A DNA stretch of 64,000 nucleotides from Paraburkholderia hiiakae (GCF_904848665.1 NZ_CAJHCQ010000007.1:248001-312000), one strand, 5' to 3'; positions 1 to 9,121 are shown, numbered from the stretch's first letter. Made by a program: numbers and translations. The notes: generated from the letters alone by a model not told the origin.

Positions 1-108
1 CGCGCGCAAACGCCGGAAGACATGGGGCGGCTCGCCCTGTTCTTCGCGACCATGGACAACGTCACGGGCCAGGCGGTGAACGTCGACGGCGGTTTCACTT
101 TCCACTAG
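1..108 (+). CDS. SDR family oxidoreductase, C-terminal fragment (likely acetoin/diacetyl reductase)
   Basis: The window opens inside this gene; only the last 35 codons are present, ending in TAG. The visible end contains VTGQAVNVDGG followed by FTFH, the typical C-terminus of a classical short-chain dehydrogenase/reductase, where the conserved VNVDGG segment precedes the last strand. It lies 67 bp upstream of acoA on the same strand. That position suggests an acetoin/diacetyl reductase or 2,3-butanediol dehydrogenase that interconverts acetoin with its reduced or oxidised partner, but this substrate is inferred from context only. The Rossmann and catalytic parts lie outside the window. Confidence 0.75.
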   Translation, partial: RAQTPEDMGRLALFFATMDNVTGQAVNVDGGFTFH

Positions 109-175
109 GAGCAGTGGTATTTCCCGCAGCAGGCAAATCCAGAGCGGTACAGCGTCGTACACCCAGGAGACAACC

Positions 176-1153
176 ATGTCACTTCAGTTGAACAAGGAGC
201 AGTTGCTCACCGCGTATCGCTCGATGCGCACGATCCGCGAGTTCGAGGAACGGCTGCACGTCGAGTTCGCGACCGGCGAGATTCCGGGCTTCGTGCACCT
301 GTACGCGGGCGAGGAGGCATCCGCCGTCGGCACGATGAGCCACTTGAGCGATACCGATTATGTCGCCACCACGCACCGAGGCCACGGCCACTGCATCGCC
401 AAGGGCGTGGATGTGCGCGAGATGATGGCCGAGATCTATGGTCGGGACACGGGCTCGTGTCGCGGCAAGGGCGGCTCGATGCATATCGCCGATCTGTCGA
501 GGGGCATGCTGGGCGCGAACGGCATCGTGGGCGCGGGTGGTCCGCTCACGTGCGGCGCGGCGCTCGCCGCGAAGCAAAAGAAGACGGGCGGCGTGGGCGT
601 GTGCTTCTTTGGCGATGGCGCGTCGAACCAGGGGGTGATCTTCGAGTCGATGAATCTCGCCTCCGTGTGGCGCCTGCCGGTGATCTTCGTCGCCGAAAAC
701 AACGGCTATGCCGAGGCGACTTCATCCACGTGGTCGGTCGCGGCCGACAATATCGCCGACCGCGCGAACGGCTTCGGCATGCCGGGCGTGATCGTCGACG
801 GTTTCGACTTTTTCGCCGTGTACGAGGCATTGGGCGAAGCCATTGCGCGAGCGCGCAACGGCGGCGGCCCGACGCTCGTGGAGATGAAACTCTCGCGCTA
901 TTTCGGCCATTTCGAAGGCGACGCGCAAACCTATCGCGCGCCTGGCGAAGTGCAGAAGCTGCGCGAAGAAAAGGACTGTCTCAAGCGCTTCGAGGAGCGC
1001 GTCGTGCGCGCCGAACTCGCGAGCAGCGACGATCTGCGCAAGGTGGACGCCGAAGTGAAGCAGCTGATCGACGATGCGGTCGCGCAGGCCAAGGCCGCGC
1101 CGTTGCCGCCTGCCGAGGCGCTGCTCACCGACGTGTACGTGTCGTATCCCTGA
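176..1153 (+). CDS. acoA: Acetoin dehydrogenase E1 component, alpha subunit (TPP-dependent)
   Basis: A 325-residue protein of the 2-oxo acid dehydrogenase E1-alpha family. The thiamine diphosphate motif is visible: GDG at 146-148, ending in NN at 175-176. With AcoB it forms the E1 heterotetramer that cleaves acetoin, releases acetaldehyde and passes the acetyl unit to the lipoyl group of AcoC. The RGHGH and GKGGSMH segments are typical of this family. The start follows AGGAGACAACC, a good ribosome site. It is first in a compact same-strand cluster with acoB, acoC and a lipoyl synthase. A pyruvate dehydrogenase E1-alpha is the alternative, but the hydrolase-type E2 next door favours acetoin. 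Confidence 0.93.
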   Translation: MSLQLNKEQLLTAYRSMRTIREFEERLHVEFATGEIPGFVHLYAGEEASAVGTMSHLSDTDYVATTHRGHGHCIAKGVDVREMMAEIYGRDTGSCRGKGGSMHIADLSRGMLGANGIVGAGGPLTCGAALAAKQKKTGGVGVCFFGDGASNQGVIFESMNLASVWRLPVIFVAENNGYAEATSSTWSVAADNIADRANGFGMPGVIVDGFDFFAVYEALGEAIARARNGGGPTLVEMKLSRYFGHFEGDAQTYRAPGEVQKLREEKDCLKRFEERVVRAELASSDDLRKVDAEVKQLIDDAVAQAKAAPLPPAEALLTDVYVSYP

Positions 1154-1199
1154 GCGCTGTGCTCTCAGGTCATCAGGATTCCAGATCAAGGAGACGAAA

Positions 1200-2204
1200 A
1201 TGGCACGGAAAATCACCTATTCGCAGGCCATCAACGAAGCGCTGGCCCAGGAAATGGGCCGCGACGAGAGCGTGATCGTCATGGGCGAGGACAATGCCGG
1301 CGGCGCGGGGGCGCCCGGCGAGCAGGACGCGTGGGGCGGCGTGCTCGGCGTGACGAAGGGCCTTTACGGCAAGTTCCCGGGGCGCGTGCTCGATACACCG
1401 CTCTCGGAAGGCGGCTTCATCGGTACGGCCGTGGGCGCGGCGGCGTGCGGCATGCGGCCGGTAGCGGAGCTGATGTTCATCGACTTCATGGGCGTGTGCT
1501 TCGACCAGATCTTCAACCAGGCCGCGAAGTTCCGCTACATGTTCGGCGGCAAGGCGGTCACGCCGGTCGTGATCCGCACCATGTATGGCGCGGGCTTGCG
1601 GGCGGCTGCGCAGCACTCGCAGATGCTCACCTCGCTCTTCACGCATATTCCGGGGCTGAAGGTCGTGTGCCCGGCGACGCCTTATGACGCCAAGGGCCTC
1701 ATGATCGAAGCGATTCGGGACAACGATCCCGTGATTTTCTGCGAACACAAACTGCTCTACACCATGGAAGGCGACGTTCCGGAGGAATCCTATTCGATTC
1801 CGTTCGGCGAGGCGAACATCGTGCGCGATGGTGACGACATCACGATCGTCACGTATGGGCGGATGGTGCACTACGCGCTCGACGCCGCGCAGAAGCTCGC
1901 GAAAGACGGCATCGAGGCGGATGTGATCGACCTGCGCACTACGTCGCCGCTCGACGAAGAAACGATACTCGAAAGCGCGCGCCGTACGGGCCGCGTCGTG
2001 GTCGTGGACGAAGCGAACCCGCGCTGCTCGATCGCAACCGACATTGCCGCGCTCGTCGGTCAGAAAGCGTTCAAGGATCTGAAGGCCCCGGTCGGCATGG
2101 TGACCGCACCGCATACGCCGGTGCCGTTCGCGGCGTCGCTGGAAGACCTCTACATCCCCTCGGCGGACAAGATCGCCGAAGCCGCGCGCGCAGCAAGGAG
2201 CTGA
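1200..2204 (+). CDS. acoB: Acetoin dehydrogenase E1 component, beta subunit
   Basis: A 334-residue transketolase-like pyrimidine-binding protein, the partner of AcoA. It begins MARKITYSQAINEAL and carries the family segment VIVMGEDNAGGAGA, followed by DTPLSEGGFIGTAVGAA and a C-terminal transketolase domain. The open frame extends 42 codons upstream into acoA, but the ATG at 1200 is preceded by AAGGAGACGAAA, and homologous proteins start here. It lies 46 bp after acoA and 4 bp before acoC, so the three are very likely co-transcribed. The role is decarboxylating or acyl-transferring E1 chemistry with thiamine diphosphate in the cytoplasm. Confidence 0.94.
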   Translation: MARKITYSQAINEALAQEMGRDESVIVMGEDNAGGAGAPGEQDAWGGVLGVTKGLYGKFPGRVLDTPLSEGGFIGTAVGAAACGMRPVAELMFIDFMGVCFDQIFNQAAKFRYMFGGKAVTPVVIRTMYGAGLRAAAQHSQMLTSLFTHIPGLKVVCPATPYDAKGLMIEAIRDNDPVIFCEHKLLYTMEGDVPEESYSIPFGEANIVRDGDDITIVTYGRMVHYALDAAQKLAKDGIEADVIDLRTTSPLDEETILESARRTGRVVVVDEANPRCSIATDIAALVGQKAFKDLKAPVGMVTAPHTPVPFAASLEDLYIPSADKIAEAARAARS

Positions 2205-2208
2205 AGTC

Positions 2209-3330
2209 ATGCCGATTCACATGATCACGATGCCCAAATGGGGCCTGTCGATGGAGCAGGGCCAGGTGAACGGCTGGCTCAAATCGCTCGGCGACAAGGT
2301 CACCAAGGGCGATGAATTGCTCGACGTGGAGTCCGACAAGATCGCGTCGGGCGTGGAGTGCGCGTTCGAGGGCGTGTTGCGGCGGCAGATCGCGCAGGAG
2401 GGCGACACGCTGCCCGTGGGCGCGCTGCTGGGCGTGGTAGCCGATGCAGAGGCTGCCGACGCGGATATCGACGCCGCCGTGGCCGAGTTTCAGCGCGACT
2501 TCGTGCCCGCGAAGGCGGGCGACGCCGATTCGGGGCCGCAGCCGGAAAAGTCGCAAATCGGCGGCAGGACCGTGCGCTACCTGAAGCAGGGCGAAGGCGA
2601 GGGCATGCCTGTCGTGCTGATCCACGGCTTTGGCGGCGATCTCAACAACTGGCTCTTCAACCACACGGATCTTGCGGCAGAGCGCACGGTCTGGGCGCTC
2701 GATCTGCCGGGGCACGGCGAGTCGGGTAAGGCGCTCGAGAGCGGCAGCCTCGACGAGCTCGCGCAGAGCGTGATCGCATTCCTCGACGCGCAGAAGATCG
2801 ACCGGGCGCATCTCGTCGGGCACTCGTTGGGCGGTGCGGTGGCGATGGCGGTGGCCGAGCAGGCGCCCGGGCGCGTGGCCTCACTTTCGCTGATTTCGAG
2901 TGCGGGCTTGGGTAGCGAGATCGATAGCGCGTATATCGAGGGCTTCGTCGCGGCGGCGAACCGCAATGCGCTCAAGCCGCATGTGATGAAGCTGTTCGCC
3001 GATCCCGCATTGGTCACGCGTCAGCTCGTCGAAGACCTCGTGAAGTACAAGCGGCTCGAAGGCGTGCAGGCCGCGCTCGGCAAGATCGCCGGGCAGGCGT
3101 TCGAGGGCGGCGCGCAGCGGCGCGTGTTCCGCGAGCGTGTCGGCTCGCTCGCGCCGCGCGCGCTCGTGATCTGGGGCGAGACCGACCAGATCATTCCGGC
3201 GCGCCATGCGCAGGGATTGCCGCCGCAGGTGCGCGTGGAGGTGATCGCGGGTAAGGGGCACATGGTGCAGATGGAGGCCGCGCAGGAGGTCAATCGCCTG
3301 CTCAAAGCCTTTTTCGACGAAGGAGCCTGA
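2209..3330 (+). CDS. acoC: Acetoin dehydrogenase E2: lipoyl domain fused to alpha/beta-hydrolase-fold acetyltransferase
   Basis: A 373-residue protein with two domains. Residues 1-80 form a biotinyl/lipoyl domain with the lipoyl lysine at K44 (DVESDKIASG). After a linker (about 81-118), residues 120-372 form an alpha/beta hydrolase: HGFGG at 139-143, nucleophile elbow GHSLGG with S206, D326 and H351. This hydrolase-type E2 differs from the usual CoA-acyltransferase core of pyruvate dehydrogenase E2 and is characteristic of AcoC in Pseudomonas and Cupriavidus. It transfers the acetyl group from lipoamide to CoA. The gene begins 4 bp after acoB. No dihydrolipoyl dehydrogenase (E3) lies nearby in the window. 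Confidence 0.93.
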   Translation: MPIHMITMPKWGLSMEQGQVNGWLKSLGDKVTKGDELLDVESDKIASGVECAFEGVLRRQIAQEGDTLPVGALLGVVADAEAADADIDAAVAEFQRDFVPAKAGDADSGPQPEKSQIGGRTVRYLKQGEGEGMPVVLIHGFGGDLNNWLFNHTDLAAERTVWALDLPGHGESGKALESGSLDELAQSVIAFLDAQKIDRAHLVGHSLGGAVAMAVAEQAPGRVASLSLISSAGLGSEIDSAYIEGFVAAANRNALKPHVMKLFADPALVTRQLVEDLVKYKRLEGVQAALGKIAGQAFEGGAQRRVFRERVGSLAPRALVIWGETDQIIPARHAQGLPPQVRVEVIAGKGHMVQMEAAQEVNRLLKAFFDEGA

Positions 3331-3332
3331 GC

Positions 3333-4331
3333 ATGGAGGCCGCCACGTCCCGGACGTCCGCTGTGTCGAGCACGGCGCTTGGTCAGGAGGGGCTACGCAG
3401 TCGCGAGAAGCTTGCGCGGATTCCGGTGAAGATCGTGCCGCCTTCCGGCCGCGACGCGGTCTTGCCGAAGCCGCCCTGGCTGCGCGCACGGCCGCTCATG
3501 AGCGAGACCGTGGCGGGCGTGGCAGCCGTATTGCGCGAACACCGGCTTCATTCGGTATGCGAAGAAGCGATGTGCCCGAACATCGGCGAATGCTTTGCGC
3601 AGCGCACCGCGACTTTCATGATCATGGGCGGCCTTTGCACGCGGCGCTGCCCGTTCTGCGACGTCGCACACGGGCGGCCCGTGCCGCTCGACGACGAAGA
3701 GCCCGCGCATCTCGCGGCGGCGGTCGCGGCGCTGGGCTTGCGTCACGTCGTGATCACATCGGTCGATCGCGACGACTTGCGCGACGGCGGCGCGGCGCAC
3801 TTCGCGCGCTGTATCGCACAGGTGCGCGAGCGTGTGCCGGGGATCGGCGTCGAGGTGCTGACGCCCGATTTTCGTGGCCGAATTGGGCGCGCGCTCGACG
3901 CGCTTTCGCTCGCGTGGCCCGACGTGTTCAATCACAACATCGAGACCGTGCCCTCGCTTTATCGCGCGGCGCGGCCGGGTGCGGACTATCGCGGCTCGCT
4001 CGAACTGCTGGCGAGCGCCAAAACGGCGAACGCTGCGCTCGTCACGAAGTCGGGGCTGATGGTGGGGCTGGGCGAAACCGACGATGAGTTGCTCGCGACA
4101 ATGCGCGACTTGCGCGAGCATCGCGTAGAAGTGCTGACGATCGGGCAGTATCTCGCCCCGTCGAAGTTTCATTTGCCGGTGAAGCGCTATGTGCATCCCG
4201 ACGAATTTGCCGGGTTGCGCGCGGCGGGTCTCGCGATGGGGTTTAGCGAGGTCGTGGCCGGGCCGCTTGTCCGTTCCTCCTATCACGCGGCGCAGACAGT
4301 GGAGGCGGCGCGGCAGGCCGAGTCGGGGTGA
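3333..4331 (+). CDS. lipA: Lipoyl synthase, aco-cluster copy
   Basis: A 332-residue radical SAM enzyme that inserts two sulfurs into an octanoyl group to make lipoate. The auxiliary iron-sulfur cysteines are C76, C81 and C87 (CEEAMCPNIGEC), and the radical SAM cysteines are C102, C106 and C109 (CTRRCPFC). The C-terminal RSSYHA motif supplies the serine ligand of the auxiliary cluster. It starts 2 bp after acoC, so it is almost certainly in the aco operon. The likely job is to lipoylate AcoC when acetoin is used, in addition to a housekeeping lipA elsewhere in the genome. That second copy is an assumption. Confidence 0.93.
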   Translation: MEAATSRTSAVSSTALGQEGLRSREKLARIPVKIVPPSGRDAVLPKPPWLRARPLMSETVAGVAAVLREHRLHSVCEEAMCPNIGECFAQRTATFMIMGGLCTRRCPFCDVAHGRPVPLDDEEPAHLAAAVAALGLRHVVITSVDRDDLRDGGAAHFARCIAQVRERVPGIGVEVLTPDFRGRIGRALDALSLAWPDVFNHNIETVPSLYRAARPGADYRGSLELLASAKTANAALVTKSGLMVGLGETDDELLATMRDLREHRVEVLTIGQYLAPSKFHLPVKRYVHPDEFAGLRAAGLAMGFSEVVAGPLVRSSYHAAQTVEAARQAESG

Positions 4332-4375
4332 TCTGTGTTTGCAACTAACCGCCAAGCGCATCTCGCGGCGACAGG

Positions 4376-5776
4376 CTACGCGCCCCCACGCAAAAATCGC
4401 GTGCTCACCCTCGAGAGATAAAACAGCAGTCCGGCACCCGCAATCAACAGGCTAGCCATGTTGGCGAGCCAAAACCCACGAGCGCCCGTTGCCCAGGCGG
4501 GCATCGTGCCGGTCACGTCGAAGCCCAGCGCGTAGCCGCCGCCAAGCCCCACGCCCCAGAGCGCGACCGCATAGATGATGGTCGGCACAACCGCGACCTT
4601 GTAGGCGCGCAAAGCGAAGGCGGTTGTGATCTGCAGTGCGTCGAACACGTGATAGCAGGTGACGATGGCGACGAGCGGCATGGCCGCGATCGCCACGGCG
4701 GGGTCCGGTGTGTAGCCGCCGATGATGAGCGGGCGCAGCACGAACACGATCGCGCCATAGCAGCAGGCAATCGCCACGGCTGTCGCCACGCCGTGCCGCG
4801 CGAGCGTACGCGCCTCGGCCGGGCGATTGCCGCCCAGCGCCTGGGCGACGAGCGTCGAGGTCGCCACGCCGATGGAAAGCGGCGTCATATAGAGCACCGC
4901 GCCGATGTTGCCGGCGATCTGATGTCCGGCGAGCGTGGTCGTGCCCATGCGCGCGATGAAGATCGCCATGAACGTGTATGACGTCACTTCGATGAGGTAC
5001 GAAAGCCCCATCGGAATGCCGAGCTTGAGCAGTTCGGCCTGGCGCTTCCACTCGGGCCAGCAGAAGTGCTTGAAGATTTCGAACGGCGCGAATACGTCGA
5101 CGCGCGTGAACGCGACGGCCGCGCACAACGCGAGCGCCCAGTTGATCGAGGTGCTCGCGAGCGCGCAGCCCGGGCCGCCGAGCGCGGGCACGCCCAGGCC
5201 GCCGAAGATGAGCCATGTGTTGAGCGGCACCTTCAGCATGAGCGCGCCGACTTGCAGGAACATGACGAGGCGCGGCCGCCCCACGGCATTGGCGAGTGAG
5301 CTATAGATGCGAAAGGCCAGCGCCGCCGGCAGCCCGAACGAAAGCAGCCGCAGATAGCCGACGGTACGCTCGCGCAGCGCCTCGGGCGCGCGCGCGAGGT
5401 CGAGCAGCGGGCCGGGAAAGTAGAGAATCGCGAAGCCGATCACCATCAGCACGAGCGCAAGCCAGAACGCCTGGCGCACCTCGACGCCGATCTCCGTGTC
5501 CTTGCGCGCGCCGTAGAGCTGCGCCGCAACGGGCTGCAGCGCGCTGAGAATGCCGGTGAGGGCGATGTAGACCGAGATGTAGATCGACGACCCCAGACCG
5601 AGCGCTGCGAGGTCGAGCGCCGAGTAGCGGCCGACCATCGCGGTGTCGATCACGCCGAACGCGATGATCGCGAGCTGGCCGATCAGCACCGGCCACGCCA
5701 GCGCGGCGATGCGCCGGACGTCGCCGACGAAAGTCGTCGTCACTGCGGCCTCAGTCCGGACGCTTGCGCCAGACAT
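4376..5776 (-). CDS. norM: MATE family multidrug efflux transporter (NorM type)
   Basis: A 466-residue inner-membrane protein with about 12 hydrophobic segments arranged as two homologous halves, the fold of MATE (multidrug and toxic compound extrusion) exporters. These use a Na+ or H+ gradient to expel cationic drugs. The N-terminal half contains WPVLIGQLAIIAFGVIDTAM, the typical first helix with the family's D and M residues. The ATG at 5776 overlaps the end of the upstream glycosyltransferase by 26 bp. A GTG at 5743, preceded by GGACTGAGG, would avoid the overlap and is an equally reasonable start. It converges with the aco operon, and I see no clear terminator in the 44-bp gap. Confidence 0.9.
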   Translation of the reverse strand: MSGASVRTEAAVTTTFVGDVRRIAALAWPVLIGQLAIIAFGVIDTAMVGRYSALDLAALGLGSSIYISVYIALTGILSALQPVAAQLYGARKDTEIGVEVRQAFWLALVLMVIGFAILYFPGPLLDLARAPEALRERTVGYLRLLSFGLPAALAFRIYSSLANAVGRPRLVMFLQVGALMLKVPLNTWLIFGGLGVPALGGPGCALASTSINWALALCAAVAFTRVDVFAPFEIFKHFCWPEWKRQAELLKLGIPMGLSYLIEVTSYTFMAIFIARMGTTTLAGHQIAGNIGAVLYMTPLSIGVATSTLVAQALGGNRPAEARTLARHGVATAVAIACCYGAIVFVLRPLIIGGYTPDPAVAIAAMPLVAIVTCYHVFDALQITTAFALRAYKVAVVPTIIYAVALWGVGLGGGYALGFDVTGTMPAWATGARGFWLANMASLLIAGAGLLFYLSRVSTRFLRGGA

Positions 5777-7505
5777 GCTTCTTGAGCGGCGGCGTCGGAC
5801 GGTCGACGCGCACGTACAGGCGGAAGCGCTCGTCGCGGTCGGCGGCGCGGCGGCCTTCCCACACGAGCTTCCACACGTAGTCCGGCATCGAACTCGGCTC
5901 GCCGTAGTCCTGTGTGTCCTGGCGCAGGATCACGTCGCAGTCCTCGTTGAACGCGAAGTGCATCTTGCCGAAGTACGCGAAGGTGGCGATCTGCGCGTCG
6001 CCGAGGCGCACGGGCGAGATGCACTGATAGTCGGCGGGCAGGTGCGCGGCGATCTGCTCGGCGACGTCCTTGTAGGTCCGGCTGTAGTTGACGACTGGCA
6101 GCCAGAGCGTCATGAGCAGCACCCACATGAGCGTGGTGCCGCCGCTCGAGAGCACGACGCTGCGCCACAGCACCTTCGGATGACGCGCCACGCGCCACTG
6201 CACGAGCGCCATCCAGCACACGGTGACGGCCACCGCGCACACGAACGAAAGAATCTTGAACTGCGGCACGAAGCCGGGCGCGAGACGCGCGAGATTGCGC
6301 GCGAGCGGTGCGGGGAAGCCCGTCATGCCCGCGAGCCACACGAGCCACACGAAGGTGCCGAGAATCGTGAAGCTCAGCACGGCGAACCAGTCGATCGCGT
6401 TGATCGCGCCGCGCTTGAGTGTGGGCAGCGCGAAGGTCGCGAGCACCGAAAGCGCGGGCAGCACGAGCATGAAGAGCCGGTTCGATTCGTGGCTCTGCAC
6501 GATCACGAGGATGAGCAGCGGCACAATCACCGACAGCGGAATCGCGATGTGCGGCTTGCGGCGCAGTCCGGCCCAGCTCACGAAGGCCCAGATCGCGAGC
6601 GGCCACGCGGGCCAGGTGAAGAGCGGCAGGTTCTTGGCGGCGTAGCGCAGCACGTAGCCCGGCGGCCCCGCGAAGGCGTTGACGTTGGTGTGCGCCCACT
6701 GGTTGAGGAACCAGACGGCGTCGTCGGGGTAAAGGTGCAGCGCCAGCAGCGGCCACGAGGCCGACACCACGAGCGCGACGGGCAGACCGGCCACGAGGAG
6801 CCAACGCGAGCGTGTTTCCGGGGCGATGCCGAGCATGGCCAAGGTGCCGATGAGGAGCGCGCCCACGAGCACGGGGCCGCTCGATAGCATCACGATGCCG
6901 AGCGCGAGGCCCCACCAAAGGGCGCCCTGAACCGGCTTGTCGATGGCGCGCACGATGCCGTACACGACCATGGCGATGCCCACGAACTGCATGAGCTGCG
7001 GCGTGGTTTCGTGACCGCGCTCCGCGAGCCCGAAGCATCCCAGCAGAACGAGCAAGGCGCCGTCACCGAGGGTGCGACCATAGTCGCGCGGCTCGGGCTC
7101 GCCGCCGAACGCGTACTTGAACGGCTGCACTTCGGGGCGCCGGCCCAGCAGATACGCGCTGTACCAGACGAACGCGCACGCGAGACAGAACAGCACGCCC
7201 GTGGCGATGCGCGAGGCGTTGCTGGCGTCGACCCATGGTGCGAACAGACGAATGCAGGCGGCGCCCAGCCAGTAGCCGAGCGGACCGTTCTCGGTCACGT
7301 ACTTGCCGACGAGATTCGGCAGCAGCCAGTCGTGTGAGGTGCCGCCCGCCATCGTCCACATCACGCCGAAGCCCGCCGCATCCTCGTTCTTCCACGGGTC
7401 GCGGCCAAAGAGGCCGAACGCCGCAAAGACAATACAGATGGTCAGCAGCAGCCAGCGCGGCAGGGCGCTGGTGGCGGAGGCGGTCAGTCGAATGGCTGGC
7501 TTCAT
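5751..7505 (-). CDS. ArnT-like GT-C family glycosyltransferase, multi-pass membrane protein
   Basis: A 584-residue protein with many transmembrane helices. It resembles the PMT/ArnT branch of GT-C glycosyltransferases, which move a sugar from a polyprenyl phosphate carrier on the periplasmic face. The first periplasmic loop reads GRDPWKNEDAAGFG, matching the acidic D/E catalytic-loop motif of the family. A soluble C-terminal part (about 470-584) follows the helices. I chose the ATG at 7505 because the protein then begins MKPAIRL followed directly by the first helix; the frame continues upstream without similarity. The acceptor is unknown: lipid A, as for ArnT, or another surface glycan. It is probably co-transcribed with the MATE gene. 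Confidence 0.82.
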   Translation of the reverse strand: MKPAIRLTASATSALPRWLLLTICIVFAAFGLFGRDPWKNEDAAGFGVMWTMAGGTSHDWLLPNLVGKYVTENGPLGYWLGAACIRLFAPWVDASNASRIATGVLFCLACAFVWYSAYLLGRRPEVQPFKYAFGGEPEPRDYGRTLGDGALLVLLGCFGLAERGHETTPQLMQFVGIAMVVYGIVRAIDKPVQGALWWGLALGIVMLSSGPVLVGALLIGTLAMLGIAPETRSRWLLVAGLPVALVVSASWPLLALHLYPDDAVWFLNQWAHTNVNAFAGPPGYVLRYAAKNLPLFTWPAWPLAIWAFVSWAGLRRKPHIAIPLSVIVPLLILVIVQSHESNRLFMLVLPALSVLATFALPTLKRGAINAIDWFAVLSFTILGTFVWLVWLAGMTGFPAPLARNLARLAPGFVPQFKILSFVCAVAVTVCWMALVQWRVARHPKVLWRSVVLSSGGTTLMWVLLMTLWLPVVNYSRTYKDVAEQIAAHLPADYQCISPVRLGDAQIATFAYFGKMHFAFNEDCDVILRQDTQDYGEPSSMPDYVWKLVWEGRRAADRDERFRLYVRVDRPTPPLKKHVWRKRPD

Positions 7506-7828
7506 GCAGTACGAAGGGAGACGGATAAACCGGGCGTGCTCGAGCGGGTGGCTTACACGCGGGGGCAAGCGGGCATCCGCGGCGGCAGATGGTACACCCG
7601 GCAGGGCGCCACGGAGCAATCCGGCATTCTAGCCGGGCCGGCGACGGCGCGTCACGGCGTTAGCCGCGTGTTAATCCACGGAAACATCTGATAAGGGGCA
7701 GTAAGTCGCACACGCCTGGCTGCCGGGACAGCGCAACGGTGGCGCAGGCAACAAAAAAGGGCAGCGTATGCTGCCCTTTTTGTGCACGTTCAATGCGGGA
7801 CCGGCGAGAAGCCGGTGCGGCGAGGTGC
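7506..7828. other. Intergenic region between glycosyltransferase and rpmE2
   Basis: About 320 bp without a convincing gene. It must contain the promoter of the glycosyltransferase gene, although no clear -35/-10 pair stands out. It also holds the rpmE2 terminator at 7754-7781. I see nothing else. Confidence 0.6.
7754..7781 (-). terminator. Rho-independent terminator of rpmE2
   Basis: A 12-bp perfect stem (AAAAAGGGCAGC / GCTGCCCTTTTT) with a GTAT loop. It has a U-run on the minus-strand transcript, 47 bp past the rpmE2 stop codon. Confidence 0.88.
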
Positions 7829-8092
7829 TTACTTGCCGGCCTTGCCCGTGGCGCGTGCGCCGAACTTCTTGTTGAACTTCTCGACACGGCCTGCCGTGTC
7901 CATGATCTTTTGCGTGCCCGTGTAGAACGGATGCGATTCCGACGACACTTCGATCTTCGCGAGCGGGTAGGTCTTGCCGTTGAATTCGGCGGTTTCGCGC
8001 GTCTGGATGGTCGAGCGGGTCACGAACCTGAAGTCGTTCGAAACGTCGATGAACAGGACTTCGCGGTAATTCGGGTGAATGCCTTCTTTCAT
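7829..8092 (-). CDS. rpmE2: 50S ribosomal protein L31 type B
   Basis: An 87-residue ribosomal protein. It begins MKEGIHPNYREVLFIDVS and contains SHPFYTGTQKIMDTAGRVEKF, the signature of L31. There are no cysteines, so it is the zinc-independent (C-minus) type B form, which in many bacteria can replace the zinc-binding L31 when zinc is scarce. L31 bridges the 50S and 30S subunits. The gene stands alone, with its own predicted promoter upstream and a strong hairpin terminator downstream. I see no zinc-uptake-repressor box in the leader, so zinc regulation is not supported here. Confidence 0.96.
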   Translation of the reverse strand: MKEGIHPNYREVLFIDVSNDFRFVTRSTIQTRETAEFNGKTYPLAKIEVSSESHPFYTGTQKIMDTAGRVEKFNKKFGARATGKAGK

Positions 8093-8193
8093 GGTTATTC
8101 CTTAAATCTGGCGGTAGCCAACCCGCGTGCCTGCAACACCATGTTGCCGACTTTGCCCGCGCGAGCCACTTACCCAAGGGTCGAAAAACAGCG

Positions 8194-8222
8194 ATTATGC
8201 CAGATAATCAGCCGGTTGGCGA
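8194..8222 (-). promoter_or_regulatory. Predicted sigma-70 promoter for rpmE2
   Basis: On the minus strand, TCGCCA (-35, 4 of 6 consensus) and CATAAT (-10, 5 of 6) are separated by 17 bp. Transcription would start near 8187, leaving a leader of about 95 nt before rpmE2. This is a pattern prediction only. Confidence 0.5.
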
Positions 8223-8249
8223 ATTTTTGAGGACCCAGCGCAACAGGTT

Positions 8250-9086
8250 TCAGGCCGGCGGGGCGGCCAGTGCGCCCACGCGTGCCGGGTCCTGGCGGTA
8301 GTAGCGCGCAAGCAGCCGGTAAAGCTCGGGATATTCCGCCTCGAACGCCTTCGGCTTGGCGAAAAGGGCCTCGCTGCACACCGCAAAGAACTCCGACGGA
8401 TGGTCGGCAGCATAGGGATCGATCAACGAATCGCGCTCGAAGCGCGCCCAGCGGCGCTCCGGCACGGCGTCCACCTTGTCGCAGAACTGGTCGTAGGCGT
8501 TGTCGAACACGTCGGCCCACGCTTGCGCGTCGAGCGGCGCATGCCAGCGCCGAAAGAGGGGCGGATGACCGTCGGCCTCCCCGTTGAGCATATCGATCTT
8601 GTGTGCGAACTCGTGGATCACGACGTTGTACGCGTCGCTGCCATCGGTCATCTGCGCGTCTTCCCAAGAGAGGATCACGGGGCCGCCTTCCCAGGCTTCG
8701 CCGCTCGCGTCGTGTTCGACCTCGTGGACCACGCCATCATCGTCCTCGACGGTTTTGCGGATCACGAATTCGCCCGGATAGACGACGACGCCCACCCAGC
8801 CCTTGTAGAGGTCGAGTGAAAGATTGAGCACAGGCAGCGACGCTTGCGCGGCGATCGCCACCGTCATCGCGTCGGTCAGTTCGAGGTCGTGTGCTGTCGA
8901 GAACTCCTTTTGCGCGATGAAAAGGCTCGTCATCTCGCGCAGGCGTACGAGGTCGGCGGCGTCGAGGTGCTTGAGGAACGGCAGGCCGGCGAGCGTAGCC
9001 TGCCAAAGCGCGTCGTCGATCGCGTAGGTGCGCAGCGCTTTTTCGCGGCGGCGCGCGCCGAACCAGTGAGAGAGTTTCGAGAGCAT
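8250..9086 (-). CDS. mtfA: Zinc-dependent peptidase of the MtfA (YeeI) family
   Basis: A 278-residue M90-family metallopeptidase. The zinc motif HEFAH is at 158-162, with E159 catalytic, and a downstream acidic region (PSEFFAVCSEALF) provides the expected third ligand. In E. coli, MtfA binds the repressor Mlc and so affects the glucose phosphotransferase system; whether that role holds here is unknown. The ATG at 9086 gives MLSKLSHWFG, the usual N-terminus, although the frame stays open far upstream opposite the MFS gene. It lies 35 bp after the MFS exporter on the same strand and could be read through from that operon. Confidence 0.92.
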   Translation of the reverse strand: MLSKLSHWFGARRREKALRTYAIDDALWQATLAGLPFLKHLDAADLVRLREMTSLFIAQKEFSTAHDLELTDAMTVAIAAQASLPVLNLSLDLYKGWVGVVVYPGEFVIRKTVEDDDGVVHEVEHDASGEAWEGGPVILSWEDAQMTDGSDAYNVVIHEFAHKIDMLNGEADGHPPLFRRWHAPLDAQAWADVFDNAYDQFCDKVDAVPERRWARFERDSLIDPYAADHPSEFFAVCSEALFAKPKAFEAEYPELYRLLARYYRQDPARVGALAAPPA

Positions 9087-9121
9087 CGCTGGGTGTGTCT
9101 TCCCGTGCGTCTGAATGTCGT

